Part shown: positions 52,526 through 64,000 of the stretch, one piece after another
How the letters are laid out: the number at the start of each line of letters is the position of its first letter
Numbering within the stretch: position 1 is the stretch's first letter
Position numbers and translations under genes: made by a program
Notes under the pieces: generated by a model
What the model saw: the letters and a program-made list of their open reading frames with translations, nothing else
The model's database searches: none
Told to the model about the DNA's origin: nothing
NCBI RefSeq assembly: GCF_905147045.1
Contig: NC_065894.1
Span: 5,679,501-5,743,500 of the forward strand
DNA length: 64,000 nucleotides
Reading direction: 5' to 3'
Source of the DNA: Nymphalis io
Lineage: Eukaryota > Arthropoda > Insecta > Lepidoptera > Nymphalidae

Positions 52526-55500
52526 AAACATAATCTTATAAGAAAATAAATGTTATAACTCTTTTTTTTATATTTATCCGTTTCATTCCACTGGCAATTT
52601 TCATATAAATACAATTAATCTAGGTTAGTATTGTACGGATTGTGTAAATTACTTATTAATAGAAGTTTTGGGATTAAACATACATTATGGCAACTAAAAA
52701 CTTATTAAGAAAATACTTTTGTGTAAGAATATTATTATAAAATTATAGTTACTTGACATTGAAAACGTATTTTACGTAAAGATAATCTTAAATCACTGTC
52801 AATCAATCACAATCGTATATTTTTTCAAATCAATCAGTTTGTATAAATATGTTACCTTTTTTACTAACGAGTAATGATGTAATTATCGAATGGTGGTAGA
52901 GCTTTGTGCTTTATATATAAAAGGAATATAATAAGATAAACAAAGAATTTTGCTTTTGTGCTGGTCAGGGATAGGAATGGTTTTTAATTTTGGACATGAA
53001 CGAATTATAAACAAATTTTATCAACATGTCGCTTATTATATATGTCCGGCGGTAATTAATTATAGGGCGCAGCGATCATTTTTTGCTTTAGGTAATTAAA
53101 AACGCATATCATTGTAATTTTACAGGTCTCCAACCTTGAGCAACGATTATATGTTAAAAGTTATATAATTCGTTCGCTTATTACTGTTATTTAGATCTAT
53201 AATAATATATATAAAAACAACTTATGATTCTTCTAAAAAAAATATATACATTTTTTTAATCGAAATAATAATTTTTTTATGACCATGTGACATGTTTTTT
53301 TTCTATTCGTTTTAAATATAAGTAGTATATGTATCTTTTAATAGCTAGAAATTGATTTAAAACTATTTGCATATTGCTGAAACAGATAGGAAAATCTCGA
53401 AGGGCCCTTGAGTCTTAAACTCCTTGAACAAACTAATGTTCCCGTTAGTCGTTTGAGTGCCACTCGATAATACTAACATTTCACTAATTATATTATATAA
53501 TTTTATAGTTACATTACCTATAGCAGTAAAGTTTATTTTCAATAAGAAGTCGTTACTAAAATATCAATACTCTGTTTTCGCTCCGTCTCTATCTCTATCG
53601 CTTAAAAGGTTTTCACGGTATATGATGCAGTGTCAAAAGGGTAGGGGCGAATATCATAGGCTTATCATTGGGATATCCTTAAATGAATAATAAACGTCCA
53701 CATTGAATAAAGCAAGGTAATATTATATTTGATATAAAAAATATTTCAGTCTTCGTTTAATTTTTTATTTCAACAAAATCGCACATTTTATTTTGTTTAA
53801 TGTTATTAAACAGTTACGTTCTCAATTGTTTTTTTTAATTAGTTTAAAAACGATTTTCCTTCGATAATTAATTTTAATTGCTACAAACTGAATTTGTATA
53901 ACGAAAGTTATGGTAAACTTATACATAGTTGTTATTTTATTTAATATAGTCAATAATTATATATATATATATATATATTTATCATATGCGTAATGCTATT
54001 TGTCTTGTTCTGGACACGTTTCATATTGATAACGAGATGTATAACGTAAAGGCAGTGAATTTTTTTATGTAATATATGTTTATCTGATTAGATAACAATT
54101 CTTTAATACATATCCTTGTTCATAGCGTGTGATATTCTTGATAATAATTAAACGATAATGCAAGATTTTAACTTTTAATTTGTCACGTTAAAATTACTAG
54201 AAATACCTAACTAACATAGATGTTAAAAATATTTAAACCAGTAGTAATATTGTTGAAAGCTGACTTACGGTTTTGCGCTCTTTTGAGCATGTAATGTTTA
54301 ATAGTTATAGTTTTGTTATAGTAAATGTTACTTATCACTTTTTGACATTTCACGATCATGTTCTGAGATGAGATTCGAGTTTGTTCTTACAGAATAGATC
54401 TACAGATGTCGTTTATAAAGAATATATGAAATAGCGATTGAAAACTACTTGAAAGTTAATAATTTTCTAAGCGGCGTCGATACTTCGCTACCCCGATGCA
54501 TTTTGTTATGCTCGATACACCTTCATTACAGAGTATGATGATAAAAGTTGTAAAGGCACACCGACTCTTTCTAAAAATCACAGAAATAGCAGGAACAGTC
54601 GATAAACTAAATATATATATATATATATATATTAATAAAATTAAATAATGAAAGTATCCTATGTTCTATTATTAAAATTCTTTAGAGTCTGTCCAATAGG
54701 TCAAATGTTATTGAGTATCTAACATCTAAACAGACACATTTTCGAAGATATTAACAAATGGATATTAAAAAATAGCAACGGACAATATACTAGAAATAAA
54801 AAATAATTATTAATATATTTTATTTTCTATTGTGACAGGGCATGGTATATGAGTCAATCCGTCAATAGAACATCCTGAATATTCATTATCAATTGTTATG
54901 TAATGAGCATAATATGTTATGACGAATAGGTTAGGCTAAGATAATATATAAAAAATAATTTATGAATATTAAAAAGTATAAGAATTCAAAATTATGTATC
55001 AAAATCAATTTAATTCAAGCATTCAAACTTCGTTTTAGTTATTTGTGATTGCATTTTTAATATATTTTCATAAAATATGTTTTGATAAAATCAGATTCGG
55101 TCAAAAATATTTTATAAAAATTACTTATGTTATAAGTAATTTTGAGAAATAAGCATTTATTAAATTAAGTTTTTTGAGATAATATATGTACTTTTCCTAA
55201 AAAATGCATTTATAATGCGTGTCACAACTGATTATTTATTAGAGATTAGTAAAGGTTTAAAGTTTATAACAAATGAAATTTTAAACATTACACAAAAAGG
55301 ATTGCCTCAATGTTATTTTTTCTTGGAACAACTACATATTGTAAGCTAATATGAATAACACTTGATATTTCTGCATTTTTCTTAAATAAATATTCTTAAG
55401 GTCACTTGCGTAAGAACTTATACCATTTTTGTTACTAGGTAATTATCGACTGTGGTACACTGTTATAAGTTCTTATATTTTTTAGGTTAAAATACTCTTG

Positions 55501-58500
55501 TCTTATGAAATTTTAATAAGTTTATTAAGTTTGTTGCAGTAGCTTGCAATGATAAAAAAAACAAAGGAATGTCGTATCTAGTTTTTTAGTAGGCTGTCAT
55601 TAGATAATTATTGAAATAAATTAAGAAAATTATACTTTAAAACTGACATAAAATAATCGATCGTATCTCATAATAACATACAAACTCGATTACGAAATTA
55701 AAACTTATCAATATGACCAATATTACACGAACATCTCGAACAAACAATATGATTCTTATGAATGAGTTTTGTCGCCTACGCAATGCCGTTTTTTATAACC
55801 GTCCATGGACGGACTGAAATAATTGTTTTAACAGGGCTCCATCTATCAAACGTTCGTTTCACCAAGGTTTAATAAGACCAGATAGACTTTCGAGCATGCG
55901 TATGAAATAAACACGAATAATTTTTCTCTTGACATATTGTTAAATGTACTACATAAATAAAAAAAAAACACCATTTATTAATTTTGTTTCCATAGAAATT
56001 CGATAGTAAAGCACTGATTAACTTCTAACCATTATACCGCTGTTAGACAATTATGTTTTTATCGATCTACAGCGTAAGTGCAGTTCTCATTTTAAATATT
56101 CATTACAAGTATTTCTTTAACATATGTTTTATTATTTAAATGCAAATAAAGTCATCAACACGATAGGATAATACAATGATACACATAAAGTCTATTATTA
56201 GATAGAGTACTCTACCATATTTACACGTTTAGAAATAGCAAGTTTGTTTCGAGCTGAAACAGTCTTTGAATATTATGTAACAGCTCATTTATTATAGTAA
56301 GTACTGTGAAAATGTGTTTTTGTTCAGACGGAACATTAAAAGTTATTGCAAAGTAACAATAAGAACGTATTCTCAAGTTCTATATTATAATAGCGTTGTG
56401 TATATACGTATCCGTGATAAGACGTGGCACACATGCAACGCACAAGGCCTACACACATATGAATTAATGTTAATTAGTACATGTTTGTTTATAACACACC
56501 CACACGTACACATATCCGCACACATCTGTAAACACCGCGCATAATGAGCCTTCACATTTAAACTGTTGCTGATTAGAAAATAAACCGTACTTTAGTATGG
56601 ATTTTTAAAAATGTCACGTCTTTTTAAGATTAGGTACAGAGACTTTAACAATACTATAATGAAAAGAAAATCTTGTGCAGTGTCGAGTTGATATTTAAGT
56701 AAAACACGTATTTTTAAATTCAATGTAAATTTAGATATTTCTGTCTATTGCAATAATAATTCTGAAGAAAAATCTGTCTTTGGTTATATAAAACAGAGTT
56801 CATTTTGCCATCACACATGCTTTAGGTAAGTGCTAGTACCATCGTGAGAATAAAATGTTCTAACTTTTGTTAGTTTTTTATCGAAATAACACTTAATCAC
56901 TTCCTACTGCTCAAAGGGCGGAAGTCATGCGTTTACAGAAATAATAAATTAACGCCACTGTTTCAATACAATTCGTTAGATGCCCTTGCGTAGAGGTCAA
57001 TTTTCAATTTTAGTAAGGTATTACAACACGTATCAAAATTAACAAATCCAACATTGTTTGTTTTTGTAGGCATTCTGTAACTCTCGAGAGGTTGTCTGAC
57101 AAACTCAAGTGGGCATCGGTTGTCATCTATAAATTAAAATACCTATTGCTCAATGATATATCGTTGTATTTATTTATTTGTGATATGTACTAATCGCTTC
57201 GATTTTTAAGGTCAATTTAACGTTAGATAATATTTGGATATTCATATATAATTATTTAAATATTTAGATAATGGTTGAAATGTCTGTCTCGAATTTATAA
57301 TATTAAGTATAGTTGATACATTGAGGGACAACACACTAGACTAGTCTCCTATAGATTGTCCCAGAAAGTGTTAATATGACAATTGTCAAAATCCTACGAT
57401 CAATTATAGCGTTTTTTATAAATCTTGAGAGCGATCTCGGGTCACTTTCGGTGTCACGTTCATGTTCACTCGGGGTAATTGAAAGTTATTTTTGTATGCA
57501 CCCAGTTACACACAATCCTCAACCAGAATAATTGCCTTGTTATGCCCTGCAACAAATAATTTGAGGTTCGAATAATTTAATTTCAAATGTGGAATAACAA
57601 AATGTTAGAATTTTCAAATTGTGGATGTTAAAACTCCTGTAATAAAGTGTGATATATTTATATGTGTATAGATTGTCCTTGTAATTATAATACCTACGAT
57701 TAAATTATAACATAAGATTAAAAAATATTACATAAATATATTTTTTGAATTGAGATCTTGAAAGATTTGACGTAACTTCAGTTCTCTACTTTGAAAGTGT
57801 TATAATTGACTTAACTATATTTTCTTATCTTTTGCCGTACGAAGATTTTATCTTATAAATATATTCGCAATTCCTAATTTAAGTAAAGATAATTGTATGT
57901 ATTCTCTGCCTTGTCCCCGCCCCGATAGATCGTTCATAAATGATATATACGACAACTAATCGGAACATAAATAAAGATTAATATGCAAAAGATGAATGAA
58001 ACGCAAAAACTCAAGACCATCTTGATAAGAAAACGCCGAACGTCACATAAGTTATTATTTGAGTAGTTACATTTTGTTGAATGTAATTGCTGCCAAAAAT
58101 TAATAGAACAATACTAAATGTGTGTTAATAATGGCAGTTGAAGGTCCTTTTCGAATTACACAGGCAATTTACGGAACAGTTCCAGAATATTCTAGCTCGA
58201 GTTTATGAGTTCGTACTAAAAATATCTAGAATTTGTCCCGAGTAATATTTTATTGCTATATCACATTTCCGTCTATATATTAGATAAATAGAAATAAAAC
58301 TGAATATATAGCACTATTAACATACGATAAAGATAATTAGACAATTGTTCATATAGTTGCTACATCATTTTTCGTTCCTTTTTTGTTTCAAATTTTATGT
58401 CTTTGATGTAGAAAATCTACTATATATTATTTATATTATATTTTATCTCTAAGACTATTATTTAAGCATAACAAGAATTACTATGTTTTTATTTTTTGAG

Positions 58501-58849
58501 TTTATCATTGAATAATTACTCTTCGAATATATATTTATGGTTAATATTCAAGAAAGAATCAACACTGATAAATCTTATTTGTGATTCATCTTGAGTGCGT
58601 GGCGTGAATTGAATATTTAGATATAATAACCTACATCCTGGTAGGAAATGAAATAATCTATTTCTTATACATACATATATTTATATTGCAATTCAAAATT
58701 AATACTCGTTATTGCATTCATTGAAATTTTAATAATACTAGCCGGAGCTTGTGGTTATACCCGTGGTCAATTCGAATTGTAAATCCATGAGTACATAACA
58801 TAGAAAAACGTTGTTTTTTAACAATCTGTAAATATCTCACTGCCGAAAG

Positions 58850-59050
58850 AAATGGGATGGTTTCGGACCTCATTCCACCGAGCTGCTTCAATGCTAGTTG
58901 TTGGAGACCGGGCATTGCTTCAACGTATGAAGGTCAATATTTTCTATCTCCACCAACAACGAGATGAATTATAATACTAATTAAGCATATGAAAGTGAAT
59001 GTTGTTTGCTCGTACCAGCAAATTTTTTTTCACATGTTCTCGTTACTGGA
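58850..59050 (-). mobile_element. Very degenerate Metulj-like SINE
   Basis: Inverted ancient copy recognised from CATTCCACCGAGCTGCTTCA, TTTTCTATCTCCACCAACAA and TTAAGCATATGAAAGTGAAT in the expected order. The tRNA head is barely recognisable. Confidence 0.4.
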
Positions 59051-60857
59051 CCATGACCCAACCAAATTCCTGTCATCAACAAAATACTACTGCCATTTGC
59101 CACATTCCTTGACGTTTATAGTTACTCTGTTGCTTAGCTAACATTTACCTAATTTACGGGCTACCTAAAGCCAATAATTTTTAACTGAAACTTGTAATTT
59201 CGGATATTAACGCGTAAGTTTTAATAGGAATTACAAAAAGCTTTGTAAGTAGAGATTAATTAACATAAATTAATAATAATAAATACTCCATTGTAATTAT
59301 GAACTATTTGTTAAATTTTACATTGTACGCTATTTTGTAATTATTGCGAAATATTTACATAACGTCCGTACTAAGACTGTAATTTACAATGATATACAAA
59401 AGAAACGTCGAATGCCTAAATTTCACCACATTATATCTCGTCCTTCATTTATCAAGCATTATATACAAGAGGAAACGATTATTTATTGCGTTTATCGTAA
59501 TCTTAATAAGCCCCTTGGAGATTATTTTTTATCTCGGAAAATTTGCACTTGCAAATGGCCGAGGCGTCTTTGCCTGACCTGAGTGGGTTCTCAAATATTG
59601 GTTCAACGTCTAAAGTAAACAACTTTATCCGAGCCCGTTTACTTCGCTCTATATGGACAGTTTGCCAGCTGTTTTATCTGTATGTGGGACAGGCGTTTTT
59701 ATATCCTTTATTAATTTAGATAAAAGTCAATGAGAACTAAAGTATCGATTGAAATTTTGTATATACTATGACACTATGAAGTATAACAAATAATGTTTAT
59801 ATTCATTTAGGTTATTCTCATTGGGAATAAAAAAATATATATTTATGTTTTTTATCAGTGGTATGATAATAGTATAGTTTCTAAGTTATTAAATGTCGCA
59901 TTTTGTTTAATTATTATTAGGTACTATCATTGCAACTTCCAGTAAATTATAAATACGTTTAACATACAATGAAACCATAAATTATGGCAAATAAATCGTA
60001 TACAAATATTGACAAACTGCCTGAATGCTTAAGCGTTTAAGCTGCTACTGCTCTTCACTCTTATTCCGTTCTTTGTTTGAAAATGTGACAAGCTATATTT
60101 GTATCCTGTATTTGTACCCTACAAATTATTTATTATTTCCCATATCAGTCCTCACTGTAATGTAAAAAGTACGTATAATAATAAATATTTAACACACACA
60201 CACACACATACACATTATAAAGGAAAAAGAAAAAGCTAAAGTCACCATTTACTTGCAATTATAAGTTTAATCACCTAGCAATGATCTTTTCCAAACGACC
60301 CCATAGTTAGAATTTTAAAAACCATATCGGGTTATCGGAGTAATTATAATAAATTATAAAAGCATGTAACATTAAATAATATTTCACTGATACTATATAT
60401 TTAGAAATTTAAAAAGTAATTCAAATTTTATAATCGACTAACCGTTGACCCAATAACCACTGTAATCAGGTTACGGGTCGGGCCCGGAATGCGATCTATT
60501 GACGCCTCCATTGTGCCATTAGCCTTGCCAGCTATTTAGGAGATTCATTCCGTCTCATCTGTTTGATTGAAGCTGAAATCCTTTTTATGATAATATTGCA
60601 ATAAGGCATTTTCTATTTGTTATTTTTTTTTAATATGATTAGTTTATCTAAATAGAATCGTACTTATTCGTACGTACGTAGCTACGTACAATTTAGAATT
60701 ATTTAAAAGCCTCTGATATATTAATAGAAAATTTGTTAGCCAAGTGATTAAATCACCTCTCCACAGATAATAAAGTAAGGAAGGTTATTAGATTAAGGAG
60801 CTTACATCTACCTACGGAAATTGGCAACGGTATAGATCGGATCAGATTTGGCATTGG

Positions 60858-60906
60858 CAGATTTGACAACGATTTGTAAGTTCCTTACAAATCGTTGCCA
60901 AATCTG
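60858..60906. repeat. Tight hairpin, 23-bp arms, 3-base loop
   Basis: Arms 60858-60880 and 60884-60906 pair at 22 of 23 positions around the loop TTC. The outer segments ACATCTAC (60804) and GTAGATGT (60912-60919) also pair, implying a larger fold-back of about 118 bases with bulges on the left side. It may be a MITE; a structured RNA is less likely. Confidence 0.75.
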
Positions 60907-62458
60907 ACACCGTAGATGTCATGTCTTATAATTACTAATTTTCTCACTTTTCGTCAATAAATAAATAATACAATTTGATAGCGTGACGATATAAGCGTAA
61001 AAGTACATTGAAATAGATCAACAAAAGGTCAGACTAACCTTTTCGCTGTAAATTATCTCTGACAGAAAGAAATTGTTCTATTTTTAAACATTTACATTAT
61101 TTGTTTTACCTATGTCTCATTTAGAAAATATGTATCTCTACATGGACACATGCAACATACATGGGGACCGCGCATTTTAATATAAGCTTGGTATTATAAT
61201 TGCTGTCATTATTTATATACATTAAGTTTTATATTATCGTCCTAGATTATAGACGTCGATTCGAAGCTGCTGTTTTTATAAAATATATTACAATAATCAT
61301 TAAAATTATTATTTTTATGTTTTTAATATAATGTCACTTAATCTACATATAACAAACTAAATATTTCTTGAGGAGTAAATATAAGTGTAATTGTGTTTAT
61401 ATATTTATTATTGATAGATATTAAACAAATATATATGAAATAATACTTAGCTTATAATTAAATAGATTTTATATCAACTTCTAATGCAGTTACTTCAAGG
61501 TTACAAATACTGAATTAGTTTTATTTAACTATTAATAACTTTGAATGCAAAACGAATAAAATTACAATAAGACGAAATAAGAACAGTAAAATAAAATCGT
61601 ATCGTTGAAGTTAACTACGAACGTGGGTTGTACATGAAATTATAAACATTAAGTTTGTACAAATACACAGATAGCAATCTTAATTACACCGAGAACTGCA
61701 ACTGTCAAACATCGACTCGCATTTTATAAACATGGACACAATTTACGAAACAATGTACCGTATTACCGGTTATCTATACTTTAATGAGCTTTTAAAACAA
61801 AAATTAAACAAATAGTTTTACAGATAGCCTTTCTGGAAATGTGACCATTACCTACTCATAACATTAATGTAAGAAACAGACAGAAACTTATTACTTACTA
61901 CTCCTGTTACTTCACTGCATATAGGATCTCAGAAAACGACCAATCTGCCTGTTACTAAATTTAAAGGAACGTTTGTGTGCTATAGATTAATATACAATGC
62001 CCGAGTTAATGAATGAAAGACTAAGGAAATTAAACGAGTCCTGGCTATTTCTTCGAATATTACAAATTTAATTTAATTTATAAATTTTGCCAAATAAAGC
62101 TCGTTCGATTTCTTCGTCAGTTCTTTTCAGGCCTGAGTTATTACTTTTCCGGACTTGTGGATCTTGTATCTTACAAGATACAACGATTAATGCTACAGTA
62201 TTACTAGGTATGTCCTGTCCATTTCGGACGTTATTGAAATATATCCAATTTTATTCCAGGACACACACGTATGTAGAGTACGTTCAGCAATTGTGTCGAG
62301 AATAAGGTACAACTATCAAAGCATACAAACATTCGCATTTATAATATAAGTAACACAATGTCAACGTAGTCGAACAGAAAATTGTCGGTGAACATTGGCG
62401 CCAAAGAAAGACAATAGTTAATAGATTGGCGGAGAAATTGGTTTACTCAAGTACCAAT

Positions 62459-62538
62459 TGTGTGATTACATTACATTACATTATATATATATATACATTA
62501 CATTACATTATATATATATAAAGTAATGTAATCACACA
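62459..62538. repeat. Hairpin enclosing a two-unit AT-rich tandem repeat
   Basis: Perfect 16-bp arms TGTGTGATTACATTAC (62459-62474) and its complement (62523-62538). They enclose two units of a CATTACATTACATT(AT)n motif of about 27 bases each. More (AT)n follows to about 62572. Confidence 0.75.
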
Positions 62539-64000
62539 TATATATAATCAATATATATATATATTACCTGAATTCTTCTACATTCTAGGAAGACACTTCA
62601 TATGTAATTATATAAAGGAAACTCAAGAATAACATAAAAAGCAATCTTGAGTGTAATTTTATAAGTCACTTAAGCATAAACATAACTGAAATAATGCGTT
62701 TATTAAATACAATCAATGTTCTATAAACGTTTTTATTATCTGTATCATAATATAAAATAAGTACCTAAACAATATATTTGATCAATTGATGTGATTGCAT
62801 TACTCATAAAAATCTATGTGACCCCGACTTACAATTTGGGAGCAGCTAAATCTGCTAACGAATCTCAAGGCCTTAAATCTGTGAATTAGTGCACTCAGGC
62901 AAGTGAGGCGGCCGATAGCGCATTCTTGATTGTGATAAAAACAACCTCCATGTATCAGATCATTAATTCCTTAATTATCTCGCCGTCCTACATCAAACGA
63001 GCCGACGCGACAGTAAAGTACAGATTCTAGAGAATGTAGATAATGATGCTGCAAATTATACGTTGGTCGTAATTCAAGACCCATTTAAAATATGAGTTAA
63101 GTCTATGGCTACAATTTTTTTATATAGAAAACACATACACATTATATATATGCATGCAACAAGAATATATATATGTAACAAGAATATTGATTTTACGTAT
63201 TAAGCTTTTCGGTTTTTAACAATTGTTTTAAAAATTGTAGTCGATTTTTTACAGCATTATATATATAGCGTCATCTAAAATATTATTTCACTTAGTAAAT
63301 GGCTTTAATGGATATAGATAGTTATATACATACTTAGATCATTGATAGCTTTTTTTAATTAAGTACATAAAAATGTTCTTTTATTGCCTAGATAAATATC
63401 TTTTAAGGCACATAGTTACTTAAAAACCCGCTTTGACATTTATGTCAAACAAAATATCTAACAAAACTGTATTTTAATAGGCTATAAATGTATGTACACC
63501 TGTAAAAGAATTTTTTTATCCTTGTAAGTGAGTTATTTCTAAAACATAGTCAGTTTTTGTGTATTTTGTCAATAATGCATTCATATTGTATGATTTTTAT
63601 TATTATCGCAAACATTGTACAAAACTTACATATACTCGGAGACACGCATTAACCTCATAACGGAGCTAGAGTGCAGGAGGTCATCCGAACGCTACTCAAT
63701 AACAATTTGTCGGTATCGCACTGCATGTACGATAAATGCGGTCTGTTTGAAGACATATTTCTTTATAATATTGCTGTTGTCTATTACTAACTATTGATTT
63801 TTTGAAAGATAAGCTTTATTCTATTTCGCTCCGTCGTTAAAAAGAAACACCGAGTTTCCTTCGCTTATTAATTTCGAATATATATGTTTTTTTTTCTAAT
63901 TGTGGGTAGTTTTATCTTAAAGGTAATACTTAATTAATTATTAAATAAAAATATTTTGCAAATGTCTTCTCTGTTATGAGTTTAATTAACTAATACAAAT

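Larger units (their letters stand above)
51260..64000. other. Probable long first intron, no coding exon seen
   Basis: From the donor at 51260 to the window end I find no convincing coding exon. The stretch holds the repeat at 52224, a worn SINE at 58850, the hairpins at 60858 and 62459, AT microsatellites and islands with lower AT content near 57370-57560, 59480-59700, 60430-60620 and 62860-63070. Confidence 0.5.

Noticed and set aside
62461..62572. Regularly spaced repeats resembling an array
   Set aside because: Only two AT-rich units within a palindrome, in an animal genome; not a CRISPR array.

Overview
The window is AT-rich animal DNA, almost certainly from a butterfly or moth and probably a nymphalid. 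Its genes are split by GT-AG introns. Its introns and intergenic DNA carry several dispersed repeat families with short poly-A or (ATT)n tails: a tRNA-headed SINE resembling the Metulj family of Heliconius, a second tRNA-headed SINE, and a third family with a poly-A tail. It also carries LINE 3' ends, a decayed mariner copy and fold-back (MITE-like) repeats. I see no bacterial operons, CRISPR arrays, rRNA genes or convincing tRNA genes.

Layout. (1) 1-9772, plus strand: nine exons of a membrane-anchored zona pellucida (ZP) domain protein; its 5' end was not found in the window. (2) 10661-31449, minus strand: a complete nine-exon SETD3, the actin-histidine N-methyltransferase, convergent with the ZP gene and separated from it by about 0.9 kb of shared 3' flank. 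(3) 21293-29525, plus strand: a complete five-exon gene for a 1072-residue single-pass membrane protein that I do not recognise. It lies wholly inside the 13.9-kb intron between SETD3 coding exons 4 and 5, on the opposite strand. (4) 31450-50590: about 19 kb without a host gene, holding a gutted LINE, a mariner pseudogene, repeat copies and several less AT-rich islands that may be regulatory. (5) About 50600-51259: a CpG-rich promoter-like patch ending in a consensus splice donor, probably the untranslated first exon of a plus-strand gene whose other exons lie beyond the window. (6) 51260-64000: no coding exon seen, so probably the first intron of that gene, with repeats, palindromes and candidate enhancers.

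The ZP protein and the nested membrane protein both have extracellular parts and basic clusters suited to proprotein-convertase cleavage, but nothing in the sequence links their functions. SETD3 is an intracellular housekeeping enzyme. The most unusual host features are the large unrecognised gene nested antisense within SETD3 and the degenerate helical repeat inside its product. Exon boundaries were read by eye from splice motifs, reading-phase continuity and protein similarity, and need transcript support.
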